A stretch of 46,159 nucleotides of DNA from Bacteroidales bacterium OttesenSCG-928-M11 (GCA_030265685.1 JAJDGO010000007.1:1-46159), one strand, 5' to 3'. Shown: positions 24,680-33,862, counted from the first letter of the stretch. Numbers and translations are program-made. The notes: generated from the sequence alone by a model not told the origin.

Positions 24680-26403
24680 AAATAACCTATAAGCAAAAGC
24701 TATCATTATATTTTTTCCTCATATTCACATTGTTTACTGTGGGGATAATTGTATTTGAACAATCACGCGAAACAAAATTTCGTACGGAAGCACTGGAAGA
24801 AAAATTGGATGCCTATACGGGGATAATCCAGGTATCACTGAACAAATATTCTGAATATCCCCAACAAGCAATTGATAGCCTATCTGCTCTATTTCCTAAA
24901 AACCTTCGCATGACATTAATCGACCGACAGGGAAATATTACTTATGATAATGCTGTTGCGACGGGATTTTTATCTGAAAATCACGCCGAACGTCCGGAAG
25001 TGCTTCAAGCAAAAACCAACGGAAAAGGTTCTCATATCCGAACATCAGCAACGAACAATCAAAAGTATTTGTATTATGCTAAACGAACGAATGACTACTT
25101 TATCCGAGTAGCACTTCCTTATGATATACAAGTTCATAACTTTTTAAAATCCGATAATCTATTTCTATGCTATATACTCGTACTATTTGTAATTACACTA
25201 CTTCTTATCAATTATGTAGCGGACCGTTTTGGAAAATCTATTAAAAAACTGAAAGAGTTTGCTTCAGAAGAGAATGAACCAGAAAGTATACAAATGGTAT
25301 TCCCGGAAGATGAATTGGGTGAGATAGGGAAAAAGATTATTAATAATTATCGGCAGATAAAAGAAAGAGAAAAAGAAATCACTCTTGAACGAGAAAAACT
25401 GCTGCAACACGTTCACAGTTCCGGAGAAGGCTTGTGCTTTTTCTCTTCGGATAGGGAGGTTGGGCTTTATAATGGGTTATTTATACAATATCTGAATACT
25501 ATTACCGATGAATCTATATCGGATCCTGCAATTATTTACACAGACTCCTCATTTAAAAATATCTTGGATTTTTTATCGAAGACAGGATTAAATAAGAGTT
25601 ACTATGAAACACAGATTAAGAAACAGGGAAAACATTTCAATATACGGGTTAATACTTTTGAAGATCGTAGTTTTGAAATTATTATCAATGATATATCCAA
25701 ACAAGAAAAAACACGTTTGCTAAAACAAGAAATGACATCTAATATTGCACATGAATTACGTACTCCAGTCACCAGTATACGAGGTTTTCTTGAAATAGCT
25801 TTGGAACAGTCCGTAGATGCCAAAGCTGCGCGTAAATTCTTGATTAAGGCTCATGAACAAACTATCGTTTTGTCCGAACTAATTCAGGATATGAGCCTAA
25901 TAACTAGAATAGAAGAAGCTCCTTCAACTTTTAAGCAGGAAGATGTTTCTTTGGAAGAACTCCTTCATTCTCTAAAAGAAGACATGAACGAACTTTTATC
26001 AGAGAAGAATATTGATTTTCAATGGAGAAATATGGCAAATGTGACTGTCTGGGGAAATCGCAATCTGCTCTACTCCATATTTCGTAACCTGACGGACAAC
26101 GCTATACGTTACGCAGGAAGAAATATATCAGTCACAATAAATAAGTACAACGAAGATAAAAGCTTCTATCACTTTTCTTATTCTGATACTGGCATTGGGA
26201 TTAACGATGAACGTCACTTAAATCGCCTCTTCGAACGTTTTTATCGAGTCAACGAAGGACGTACCCGTGATACCGGAGGTTCCGGACTTGGCTTATCCAT
26301 AGTAAAGAATGCGATATTATTTCATAATGGGACTATTATTGTAAAGAACAGAGCTGGGGACGGGCTTGAGTTTTTATTTAAACTTCCTAAAACTCAAGTT
26401 TAA
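24676..26403 (+). CDS. phoR: PhoR-like sensor histidine kinase
   Basis: This 575-residue membrane kinase has a first helix (about 9-25) and a second (about 163-181), with a sensor domain of about 135 residues between them. A HAMP-like/linker region and a PAS-like region (about 235-335) follow. The H-box is NIAHELRTPVTSIRGFLE, with phospho-acceptor His359. The ATPase domain shows N-box NLTDNAIRYA, G1 SDTGIGI, F-box RLFERFYRVNEGR and G2 GGSGLGLSIVKN, all intact. Adjacent phoU and the phosphate transporter suggest that it responds to phosphate through Pst and PhoU. Confidence 0.9.
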   Translation: MKITYKQKLSLYFFLIFTLFTVGIIVFEQSRETKFRTEALEEKLDAYTGIIQVSLNKYSEYPQQAIDSLSALFPKNLRMTLIDRQGNITYDNAVATGFLSENHAERPEVLQAKTNGKGSHIRTSATNNQKYLYYAKRTNDYFIRVALPYDIQVHNFLKSDNLFLCYILVLFVITLLLINYVADRFGKSIKKLKEFASEENEPESIQMVFPEDELGEIGKKIINNYRQIKEREKEITLEREKLLQHVHSSGEGLCFFSSDREVGLYNGLFIQYLNTITDESISDPAIIYTDSSFKNILDFLSKTGLNKSYYETQIKKQGKHFNIRVNTFEDRSFEIIINDISKQEKTRLLKQEMTSNIAHELRTPVTSIRGFLEIALEQSVDAKAARKFLIKAHEQTIVLSELIQDMSLITRIEEAPSTFKQEDVSLEELLHSLKEDMNELLSEKNIDFQWRNMANVTVWGNRNLLYSIFRNLTDNAIRYAGRNISVTINKYNEDKSFYHFSYSDTGIGINDERHLNRLFERFYRVNEGRTRDTGGSGLGLSIVKNAILFHNGTIIVKNRAGDGLEFLFKLPKTQV

Positions 26404-26499
26404 AGTTACGAATTATCAGATATTTGCAATAGACTTAGTCTGATCAACGGCGGGAAAGAAATGGGACAAATGTAAATTTGCAACACAAGTGCAATACTG

Positions 26500-26700
26500 T
26501 GAAAAATAGAAGCCTGTTGATCAATTGACCAACAGGCTTTCGCAAGTATGGACGGAAGCCGAACTAAAACGACAATTCACTGTTAACCAATGTTTTACGA
26601 TAGCATAAAAATCAAGTCCAACACCTAATCCAACGTGCAAACTTTGCTGATTCTCAGTGCTTTACAATAATTTCAAAGAGTTTGAATATCACTCTGATAT
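26500..26700 (-). ncRNA. Candidate minus-strand small RNA, about 200 bases
   Basis: A minus-strand promoter of good quality (26706-26736) points into this gap. A strong hairpin at 26510-26540, followed on the minus strand by CTATTTTT, ends the interval. The expected 5' part contains the hairpin ATATCA-GAG-TGATAT. No start-codon-led frame of note lies between, though 47 codons stay open in one frame (HVGLGVGLDFYAIVKHW). It could instead be the relic of a mobile element. No match to a known RNA family is claimed. Confidence 0.4.
26510..26540. terminator. Strong bidirectional hairpin terminator
   Basis: The arms AAGCCTGTTG and CAACAGGCTT are perfect, enclosing ATCAATTGAC. The T-run lies on the minus-strand side (CTATTTTT, 26501-26508 read in reverse). 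On the plus strand only TTT follows, 107 bases after the phoR stop. Confidence 0.8.
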
Positions 26701-26705
26701 CTGAT

Positions 26706-26736
26706 GCAAAGGTATACAAAATATTGATAATGCCAA
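26706..26736 (-). promoter_or_regulatory. Minus-strand promoter of the candidate small RNA
   Basis: Read on the minus strand, GTTG (26733-26736) and TACCTTTG (26706-26713) are exactly 19 bases apart, matching the consensus. No gene for this promoter is evident other than the small-RNA interval. Confidence 0.6.
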
Positions 26737-26775
26737 CTCTTTCATTGGTTTTCTTTGCAAAATATGCGAAGATAA

Positions 26776-26806
26776 TTTGTGATGCGGAGAAAAAGGTGTA
26801 TATTTG
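26776..26806 (+). promoter_or_regulatory. Promoter of the fic-GNAT operon
   Basis: TTTG at 26776-26779 and TATATTTG at 26799-26806 are 19 bases apart, a perfect match on both elements. The ATG of the Fic gene follows 35 bases later. Confidence 0.8.
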
Positions 26807-26841
26807 TCGCAATAACTGCGTAGAATAAAACTGTAAACTTT

Positions 26842-27939
26842 ATGTATATATATCAGACTAAGGATTGGCCGAATTTCACATGGGACAATGGCAAACTGCT
26901 TATATTGTTAGCTAATGTAAGACATTTGCAGGGTCGTTTATTGGGACAAATGGAAAGTTTAGGGTTTAAATTAAAAGAAGAAGCCGTACTTTCTACGTTG
27001 ACCTTGGATGTTCTGAAATCAACTGAAATAGAAGGAGAAATCCTGAATAAAGACCAAGTGCGTTCGTCTATTGCCCGTAAATTAGGCTTGGAGGTATCCG
27101 GCCTGGTCGATTCGCCCAGAAATGTGGATGGTGTTGTAGAAATGATGCTTGATGCCACGCAAAATTATGCTAAACCGATAACCACTGAAAGGCTATTGGG
27201 TTGGCATGCCGCACTTTTCCCGACCGGTTTTAGTGGTATGTATAAAATAGAGGTCGGCAAGTATCGGAGTGGTGATATGCAAGTCGTTTCCGGCGCAATG
27301 GGTAAAGAGAAAGTTCATTATGAAGCTCCTAAACCGGATCAGGTGGAAGCCGAAATGAATTCATTCTTGAAATGGTTCAATGACACATCATCGGATATAG
27401 ACCCAGTACTGAAAGCTGTAATCGCACATTTCTGGTTTGTTACTATTCACCCATTCGATGATGGGAATGGTCGTATTGCGCGTGCTATAACAGACCTTCA
27501 ACTTGCTCGAAGCGATGGAAGTTCACAGCGTTTCTACAGTATGTCAAACCAGATACTTGTTGAGCGAAAGAGATACTATGAAATTTTGGAAAAGTCTCAA
27601 CATGGAACAAGCGATATAACAGAATGGTTGGTTTGGTTTTTAGTTTGTCTTGAAAATGCCTTACTCAATAGTACTGATGTGTTAGATTCCGTTCTGAAAA
27701 AAGCTCGGTTTTGGGAAAAACACAGCCAAACTCCACTGAATGATCGCCAGCGGTTGATGCTTAACAAATTATTAGATGGGTTTGATGGAAAACTGACATC
27801 TTCCAAATGGGCAAAGATAACTAAATGCTCACAAGATACAGCCATACGGGATATACAAGACCTCATAAACAAGGATATTTTGCAGAAAGAGGCACAGGGA
27901 GGAAGAAGTACGAATTATGAATTGTTAGGAACAATATAA
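26842..27939 (+). CDS. Fic family protein with N-terminal inhibitory motif
   Basis: This 365-residue protein has an N-terminal DUF4172-like helical part, the Fic core and a C-terminal winged-helix-like region (from about 295). The Fic motif is HPFDDGNGR at 203-211, with catalytic His203. Such enzymes usually transfer AMP from ATP to a hydroxyl of a protein. STEIEG at 60-65 matches the inhibitory motif (S/T)xxxE(G/N); with the motif N-terminal to the Fic core this is a class II Fic. The enzyme is therefore expected to be self-inhibited. The target is unknown. It starts an operon with an acetyltransferase gene five bases downstream. Confidence 0.9.
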   Translation: MYIYQTKDWPNFTWDNGKLLILLANVRHLQGRLLGQMESLGFKLKEEAVLSTLTLDVLKSTEIEGEILNKDQVRSSIARKLGLEVSGLVDSPRNVDGVVEMMLDATQNYAKPITTERLLGWHAALFPTGFSGMYKIEVGKYRSGDMQVVSGAMGKEKVHYEAPKPDQVEAEMNSFLKWFNDTSSDIDPVLKAVIAHFWFVTIHPFDDGNGRIARAITDLQLARSDGSSQRFYSMSNQILVERKRYYEILEKSQHGTSDITEWLVWFLVCLENALLNSTDVLDSVLKKARFWEKHSQTPLNDRQRLMLNKLLDGFDGKLTSSKWAKITKCSQDTAIRDIQDLINKDILQKEAQGGRSTNYELLGTI

Positions 27940-27944
27940 ATGAA

Positions 27945-28667
27945 ATGGAGAGAAGATTAATCACATCACCCACTAAAGTGGATTTAGAAATAGTAAAAAA
28001 ATGGTTAATCGAAGAATATAAAACCTTCAATGAGGGGTTTTACTGTAACTGGGATGTAATTGAATACGCTTTTAATAGGGGAGAATTCTTTACTTTTTAC
28101 CATGAGAAAGAAATAATAGGCTTTTCTGTTGTTAGTGAAGTAGATAAACATCTGAAAATAGATATTTTTGAAATTGAACCAAGATATAGAAAACAATATT
28201 TGGGAAGATTTTTCTATACAGAGATTGAGAGCTATTTCAAAAATAAAGGATTTTCTGCGATTCAATTATTTTGTTCTCCAAGAGATTCTGAAAAATTTTG
28301 GAGAAAATTAGATTTTATTCAATTCCCCGAAGTTATTTTCTCTGAATCTGATCTAACATTTTATAAACCCTTGATAAAAACACTTTCTCCAAATAATAAA
28401 GTGAGTTGTGATAGTGTATTGGAATTGTGGAATAAAGAGCCATATCAAATAAAAGAAAAAGACACACCTTCTTGGACATGGGGAGTGAATGAGAAAGGTA
28501 AATTAGAATATCCAATTTTATTCCCATGTAGTTATGATTGGAATTTACGTTGGAGAAGAAATGGCGAAATTATCAGAGAAGATAAAGTGAAATATTTTGG
28601 ACGAAAAGGGGAAGAAATATATTTTAGTGGATACTTATATATTGACACATTAGAAATTTTGCAATAG
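27945..28667 (+). CDS. GNAT family N-acetyltransferase
   Basis: In this 240-residue protein the first half has the GNAT pattern: a strand pair (FFTFYHEKEIIGFSVVSEV), the acetyl-CoA loop (FEIEPRYRKQYLGRFFYTEI, about 76-95) and a following strand (SAIQLFCSPRD). The second half (about 150-240) is an additional, mostly beta region rich in Trp (SWTWGV, YDWNLRWRR) that I do not recognise. It lies five bases after the Fic gene. AT content is higher than in the Fic gene, which suggests a separate origin. A toxin or resistance role is possible but not shown. Confidence 0.7.
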   Translation: MERRLITSPTKVDLEIVKKWLIEEYKTFNEGFYCNWDVIEYAFNRGEFFTFYHEKEIIGFSVVSEVDKHLKIDIFEIEPRYRKQYLGRFFYTEIESYFKNKGFSAIQLFCSPRDSEKFWRKLDFIQFPEVIFSESDLTFYKPLIKTLSPNNKVSCDSVLELWNKEPYQIKEKDTPSWTWGVNEKGKLEYPILFPCSYDWNLRWRRNGEIIREDKVKYFGRKGEEIYFSGYLYIDTLEILQ

Positions 28668-29010
28668 AATAAAAGCCAGATGTAAAAAACAGTTATACCC
28701 AATTGGGTGTTTCTAATTTTACAATACCTAAAAGCAGATTATAGGCAGTTTTCCCCGCTCCTGAATTTCCGACCGAAATGAGAATAAGAATATCAATGAG
28801 ATAATACGCTGTATAACTGCTAATTACAAGAAAGAAAATAGAATACCCAATCTCCTATCACAATACCGTGTAGAAAAACAACTTTCTAAGGTATGGTATA
28901 ATCCTTATAATCAGCACAAAAGAAAATAATCCGAAAATAGTGTACTAAACTTGTGAATACAGGTGATTTATCCTACCGACCTTTGCCATGTATCAATAAA
29001 ATAAAGGATT
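28668..29010. other. Gene-free transition between GNAT gene and ICE
   Basis: No complete gene is visible. The stretch contains the P-loop remnant at 28693-28800 and, on the plus strand, an open frame that ends at 28929 with NPYNQHKRK and looks like the C-terminus of a lost protein. GACCTTTG at 28978-28985 is a near-consensus -7 element for the helix-turn-helix gene. No attachment site is evident. Confidence 0.5.
28693..28800 (-). pseudogene. Remnant of a P-loop ATPase gene
   Basis: The minus strand reads a Walker A box, VGNSGAGKTAYNLLLGIVKL, and then stops at 28693-28695 shortly after. It resembles the start of an ABC or AAA-type ATPase domain. No ATG-led gene surrounds it. The stop lies beside the 12-bp palindrome ACCCAATTGGGT (28697-28708). 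It is probably debris from an earlier insertion or deletion; chance is possible but the motif is complete. Confidence 0.45.
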
Positions 29011-29301
29011 ATGGGAATAGTAATTATGAAATCTGGCGATTTTCAGGCACTAATGGAAAGAATAGAGGCCATAGAGAAATATATCTATCAAGTGGAGCCA
29101 AAGCAAACTCCTTTGCAGGAAATATGGCTGGATAATGAGGTCGTCTGTTCTTACCTGAAGATCAGTAAACGTACCTTGCAACGTTATCGCAGCAATGGAG
29201 TGATTGCTTATTCACTAATAGGCAAGAAAACGTATTATACCATTTCTGAGATAAAGCGGTTGTTGGAAGAAAAACGCATCATGCGTAAAGCAGAACGATA
29301 G
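29011..29301 (+). CDS. Helix-turn-helix (excisionase-family) protein
   Basis: This 96-residue protein has an N-terminal helix (FQALMERIEAIEKYIYQVE) and an HTH_17-type DNA-binding part: WLDNEVVCSYLKISKRTLQR, then GKKTYYTISEIKRLLEEK. Such proteins are common near the ends and control regions of Bacteroidota ICEs, where they act in excision or regulation. It is on the plus strand and runs 67 bases into the convergent methylase-helicase frame. Its last residues (MRKAER) are encoded within the truncated end of that gene. Its natural C-terminus may therefore also be altered. Confidence 0.8.
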   Translation: MGIVIMKSGDFQALMERIEAIEKYIYQVEPKQTPLQEIWLDNEVVCSYLKISKRTLQRYRSNGVIAYSLIGKKTYYTISEIKRLLEEKRIMRKAER

Positions 29302-32300
29302 TCCGTAATTTCGGCATAAAAAGCCGCCAATTCGGGTACTTTGATAAAATACCGGAAACGTTCTTTCTGCACAATCTCGTTTGTTACCGAAAATTCATAG
29401 TCTATCGATTTCTTGGCGAAAATTGCTGCCCACGCATCGAATGTATTAATGCCTTGCCGTTCCAGTTCGTTTGGCCGGAGATACTTGAAAAGCAAGTATA
29501 ACTCTGTCAAACTGTTGGAAATAGTTGTACCCGAAAGGAAAGTAGCCCCCAAATCCTTGCCCGTCTTGTCTTGAATGGTACGCAGTGCGAAAAGCATATT
29601 TAGGGCACGTTGCGAGCCTTCGGCATTCCCCAGACCTGCAACCCTGTCGTGCCGGGTGGTAAAGGTCAGGTTCTTGAAACGGTGGCTCTCATCAACGTAC
29701 AGGTGGTCGATACCCATTAAACGGAAATCTACCGTATCATCTTTTCGGTTTTCAATCTGATAGGCAATATTACTTAACTTGGCTTCAAGATTAAGCTGCC
29801 GTTTGACTAAGCCTTTCTCCATAGCACGGGAAATTTCCTTACCCTGTGTCCGTAATACTTCCAGATTTTCTTCCACGGAATCGAGTTCCGCCTGTAAGAT
29901 ACGTTGCTGTATTTCGGGCGACTGGGGTATCATACCGAATTGTTCGTGTGTTAAAATGATAGCATCCCAGTTGTTGTTCTTCATTTCGTTGAAGATCTTC
30001 GCCCGTTTTGCGGGGGTAAAATCTTCTTTGCCCGGATACAGCACTTTGGCATTGGGGTAAGCCGTACAGAAAGTTTGGGCTATCTCATGCACATTGGCTT
30101 TAAGAGCCATAATGAGAGGTTTGTTTACCAAGCCCAAACGTTTTTTCTCGTAGGCGCTTACGCATATAATGAGGGTTTTACCACCGCCCACCTCGTGGTC
30201 GATTATGCCCCCGCCATTGAGTTTATCCATCCAAATCGCATCCTTCTGACTTTTGTACAAATCAGGAATACCCAAGCCTTTCAAATCAAGTCCCGGAAAC
30301 TCTTGCTGACTTCCGTCATACTCCGGACGGACGAAACAATTAAACGTGCGGTTGTATTTATCTGCCAGTCGGTCTTTGAACTCCTGCGATTGTTCGTTAA
30401 GCCATTCTACAAAACCGTTCCGTATCTCGTCAATCTTGGAGTTGGCGAGTTGGATTGATTCGGAATCACGCACTTTGACCTCTTTGATTTCCCCGTCAAT
30501 CAACTTATTGACTTTCTTCGTAATATCGGGAGAAGTGTTGTGCAGGGCGTGTTTCATCAGGGCGATACCGTCGAAAGTCCGGTTTGTCGATTTAACAGCG
30601 TACTGATCCCATATCTTGATATTTTTGCTGTTAGCTTTCAGAGTGTACTCATCACGGCTTTGTGCGTAATGTACCGATACGTTTGTATCAAACAAATGCG
30701 AAGCATACTTACTGTAAATACCTGACGGAATCCACCGTTCCCCAAAGTTAAAATCCAAATCCTCGAACGGTATCGGGCGGGGTATTGCTTCTTTGAGAGC
30801 CTTTAGTGATTCTTTTGCCGTTTCGTGGTCAGGGTGGTTCTCTATATACCGCTCGACATGTTCTGCTTTGGATATGACGTTACCGCTTCTGAATTTGTCT
30901 TTAATTTCATAAGCTCCTATCATCGGATTGAAAAATACCTGCCCTTTCAGTTCCTCCAATATTTCGTCCGAAGTGCCGCCTGTAAGCCCTGCCGTATATT
31001 CAAGGTTTACCGTTGCATACTTATTAAGCGAAGCAGTCAGGGCTTCCCGTGCATTATCCGCATGGGTTATCTCGTTCGGATTGAAAGCAACCGGTTGTTG
31101 GAAAATATCGGCTTTAACTGCTTTGCCGTTTACATAGCGTTCAAGGGAGAGAATTTCTGTTCCTCCGGCATCCATTTTAATAAGGCTTAGATTTTTCGCA
31201 TCGTTTATATTTCCGAAACGACGTGTAAAATCATCGTAAAGCCTATTCAACATTTCACGCAGGGCGGGATTGGCTTCCAACCGTGTTGCTTCGTTATTAT
31301 ACAGGTGGTGGTAAGTATCCCGTATTTCAATATAAAGGGATGCTTTCGCCTGCTGTGTCCCTGTGAGCTGAAGCGGATGGAACATCGGCTGAAATCCTTC
31401 TAAATCACGCAAATAACCGATACGATTATTTTCGTCTGTTACGAGAGAGCCATCACGGTAATGGGATGGCATATCTTCTGCATTATAGTAGGGAATCGGC
31501 TTCATACGTTCCTGCTGTTCCCGTTCGGCTTCTTCTTTCAGCCGTTCCAGTTGTTCCTCCCGACGGGCATCAAATACCGGATAGGCTGCCGCAGTTTCCT
31601 CTTGTATCTTTTCCCGTTGCTGTGCGGCGTTATGTGCCATTTCTTCCCGCCAGTCCATAAAGGGAAGTTCTTTTGGCTTACTGGCTTGTGATTTAGACTT
31701 TCGACCTCGCTTTTTAGGCTTGCTTACCTGACTGCGTTCCTCTTGGGTAAAACCGAAAAGGTCATAGAGCGTAATTAAAGGTTGCTCTGTAACAGACTTC
31801 GGTTTCGCCTCCGGAGTCGGCTCTTTCTTAATGGCAGGATCGTCCATATCGAAAAGCGTACCCGAATAATTTTGTTGTTGTTTGGGTGGTTCGGGTTTGC
31901 TTTCAATCGCAGGTTTTATCGTTTCGGATTGATTATTGCCGGGAAACCAGTCGTCTTCAATAGCTTGCCAAAATGGATCGAGTTCATCTGCTTGCCAAAG
32001 AGGATTGAGGTCATTGGTATTTGATTCAAGTGTCGGTTGAATTTCTACGGCGGTTGCAACCTGTTGTTCCGGCGAGTTCTGTGCATGGGTTTGGTAACGC
32101 TTCGAATCTAAATGTTGGGAGAAATCTTCTTTCAACATTTGCCGCAGGTCTTTAGCAATACCCTCTACTCCGCCCTCGTGAGTAAAGACAATCGCAGGTT
32201 TGCCGTAAGGGTCGGTATCAATCTTAGAACTGGTTTGTACAACCCTATCGAAATCACGGAACAGATTATTTATAGAAATACCGTTTGACAGCTTGCGGGA

Positions 32301-33239
32301 TTCTATAAAATCCTGCTGCCTTTGGCTCAGAACTATGTTTTTATTGTTCCGTTGCAGGATTATCAGGTCGCTGCCTACATCAGTTCCGGCATGGTCGGAA
32401 AAGAGATTGTTCGGCAAACGGATAGCTGAAACCACATCGCAGGTGTTCATCAGGTATTCCCGTATCGGCTTGTTCTGTTCCGAATTGAGTACGCCCTGAC
32501 TGGTTATAAAGGCGATTATCCCGCCCTCTCTGGCCGACATAACACTTTTTACAAAAAAGTAGTTGTGTATCGCCTGTGTCGATTGTTTGACGGCGGATAT
32601 TTCATGGTTGGATAGAAGCGGATCGAATACCAAAACATCGCCAAGTGGTATATTGGATGCAATCACATCAAAATGCTGTGAGTAGCGTCCTTCCATTTTC
32701 TCGTAACCCTCAATCCGAACTTTGTCATCAGTATAAAGGTGTGTGAGAATTTTTCCAGTCAGCAGATCTTTTTCAAATCCGGTTACTTTCGCTTCAGGTG
32801 CGGTTTCTTTGAAAGAAGAAATAAACGCTCCTGTTCCGGCACTGGGTTCTAAAAAGTGTGTCGGCGTTATGCCGCTATCTTTCAAAGCATCTGCCAACGC
32901 ATCAATGACAGGCTTCGGTGTATAAAATGCGGTCAGGATAGAACTTTTCAGAGAACTGACATAGCGTTTGTAAACTTCCGGAGTGGGAGAACTTTCACGG
33001 AGTACCTCGTGAAGTTCCTGCACCAACGGGAAAAGTTCGACTTCGGATTTAGACCACCGCTGAATATCTTCGGGTTTGTCGGCAGGGTTAAGAATTGCTT
33101 TTATTCCTCCGAACCCTGAATATTTAGCGAGTATTTCCCGTCCTTCGGGTGTTGCCTGTCGTTGTTCCTTATCGAGCCTTAACGCTAACTTAATTGCATC
33201 AATATTCTGACGCAAATGAGTTCGCTTATTGTAACTCAT
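29235..33239 (-). CDS. ICE methylase-helicase (BmhA-like), C-terminally truncated
   Basis: This 1334-residue frame begins with an N6-adenine methylase domain: SAM loop FLEPSAGTGAF near 134-144 and the NPPY-like ASNIPLGD near 194. A Pro/Gln-rich linker lies at about 400-570. A helicase lobe follows with HEVGGGKT, later DESHRFKN and SGTTISN. Relatives of this family in conjugative elements are much longer. This one ends soon after EITDYR with 19 unrelated residues, so the second helicase lobe is missing. The cut coincides with the convergent helix-turn-helix gene. The methylase half may still work; the motor half should not. It overlaps DUF1896 by 14 bases. Confidence 0.85.
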   Translation of the reverse strand: MSYNKRTHLRQNIDAIKLALRLDKEQRQATPEGREILAKYSGFGGIKAILNPADKPEDIQRWSKSEVELFPLVQELHEVLRESSPTPEVYKRYVSSLKSSILTAFYTPKPVIDALADALKDSGITPTHFLEPSAGTGAFISSFKETAPEAKVTGFEKDLLTGKILTHLYTDDKVRIEGYEKMEGRYSQHFDVIASNIPLGDVLVFDPLLSNHEISAVKQSTQAIHNYFFVKSVMSAREGGIIAFITSQGVLNSEQNKPIREYLMNTCDVVSAIRLPNNLFSDHAGTDVGSDLIILQRNNKNIVLSQRQQDFIESRKLSNGISINNLFRDFDRVVQTSSKIDTDPYGKPAIVFTHEGGVEGIAKDLRQMLKEDFSQHLDSKRYQTHAQNSPEQQVATAVEIQPTLESNTNDLNPLWQADELDPFWQAIEDDWFPGNNQSETIKPAIESKPEPPKQQQNYSGTLFDMDDPAIKKEPTPEAKPKSVTEQPLITLYDLFGFTQEERSQVSKPKKRGRKSKSQASKPKELPFMDWREEMAHNAAQQREKIQEETAAAYPVFDARREEQLERLKEEAEREQQERMKPIPYYNAEDMPSHYRDGSLVTDENNRIGYLRDLEGFQPMFHPLQLTGTQQAKASLYIEIRDTYHHLYNNEATRLEANPALREMLNRLYDDFTRRFGNINDAKNLSLIKMDAGGTEILSLERYVNGKAVKADIFQQPVAFNPNEITHADNAREALTASLNKYATVNLEYTAGLTGGTSDEILEELKGQVFFNPMIGAYEIKDKFRSGNVISKAEHVERYIENHPDHETAKESLKALKEAIPRPIPFEDLDFNFGERWIPSGIYSKYASHLFDTNVSVHYAQSRDEYTLKANSKNIKIWDQYAVKSTNRTFDGIALMKHALHNTSPDITKKVNKLIDGEIKEVKVRDSESIQLANSKIDEIRNGFVEWLNEQSQEFKDRLADKYNRTFNCFVRPEYDGSQQEFPGLDLKGLGIPDLYKSQKDAIWMDKLNGGGIIDHEVGGGKTLIICVSAYEKKRLGLVNKPLIMALKANVHEIAQTFCTAYPNAKVLYPGKEDFTPAKRAKIFNEMKNNNWDAIILTHEQFGMIPQSPEIQQRILQAELDSVEENLEVLRTQGKEISRAMEKGLVKRQLNLEAKLSNIAYQIENRKDDTVDFRLMGIDHLYVDESHRFKNLTFTTRHDRVAGLGNAEGSQRALNMLFALRTIQDKTGKDLGATFLSGTTISNSLTELYLLFKYLRPNELERQGINTFDAWAAIFAKKSIDYEFSVTNEIVQKERFRYFIKVPELAAFYAEITDYRSALRMMRFSSNNRFISEMV

Positions 33240-33672
33240 TTTCGAGCAATATCAGGATTGTGCCGACAAGCTCCGTATAGAGCGACTGGTACTCGGTCGT
33301 CTCGGCATAATCATCGTTCAGGTTGTATTTGGCAAATACCGCCTGACATTCAGGCAATAGTTCTTTCGCCTTTGTTTGGGCTTCGCCCGGAGATACTTCG
33401 TCGAAAAACTCGTTCCAAAGGATTTCAACGATTACATTATAAGGTGAAAAGTGTAAGCCTTTGAACAGAGCTTCGTTTGCAATTTCGGTAGCCTGAATAT
33501 GGTCTAAGCCGCTTTTAATGGCTTCACTATATGCTTCGGCTGCCATATCTCCACGCCCTGCAATAAATGAAAGGTCATTGGCTTTGTCAGGGTGTGAATC
33601 TCGTAAATAAGATAGTAGATTGAGCCGGAAATACGACATTTCCGCTGGCTCTAAATTTGAATTGTATTTCAT
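33226..33672 (-). CDS. DUF1896 family protein
   Basis: This 148-residue, mainly helical soluble protein reads YFRLNLLSYLRDSHPDKAND at its start, and LHFSPYNVIVEILWNEFFDEV around 83-103. It matches DUF1896, which precedes the methylase-helicase gene in Bacteroides-type ICEs. The overlap with that gene is 14 bases, so they form one unit. The function is unknown. A conserved regulatory module lies upstream (33685-33862). Confidence 0.85.
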   Translation of the reverse strand: MKYNSNLEPAEMSYFRLNLLSYLRDSHPDKANDLSFIAGRGDMAAEAYSEAIKSGLDHIQATEIANEALFKGLHFSPYNVIVEILWNEFFDEVSPGEAQTKAKELLPECQAVFAKYNLNDDYAETTEYQSLYTELVGTILILLENELQ

Positions 33673-33684
33673 ACTGATAACTGA

Positions 33685-33862
33685 TTTTGTTCTGCATCAC
33701 TATTAATGCGGAATAAAAATACCTGCAATCTGTGAGTAAGAAGATGAATTTGAAGCAGGTGGCAGTATGTGGCTTCGATTTGGATATATGTGGCGTTATA
33801 ATCGTGATTTTGAAATATATCAGTGTGTATAGACTCTGGTTCTTAAATATTTATTAAATTTG
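33685..33862. repeat. Regulatory module, copy 1 (upstream of DUF1896, divergent to cargo)
   Basis: The segment is repeated at 45179-45334. Shared parts in order: TTTTGTTCTGCATCACTATT followed by AATGC.GAATAAAA; AGGTGGCAGT.TGTGGCTTCG followed by ATTTGG and TGTGGCGTT; and CTTAAATATTTA.TAAATTTG. The first block contains inverted ends (TGCAT...ATGC[G/A]). The last ends in a perfect plus-strand -7 element, TAAATTTG at 33855-33862, pointing at the cargo operon. It may control backbone genes in one direction and cargo in the other. Confidence 0.75.

Noticed and set aside
26440-26830. Insertion-sequence remnant between phoR and fic
   Set aside because: No terminal inverted repeats or transposase fragment could be defended; the promoter and terminator fit a small RNA at least as well.
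28668-29010. ICE attachment site or tRNA target
   Set aside because: No tRNA gene, integrase or repeated end sequence is visible.
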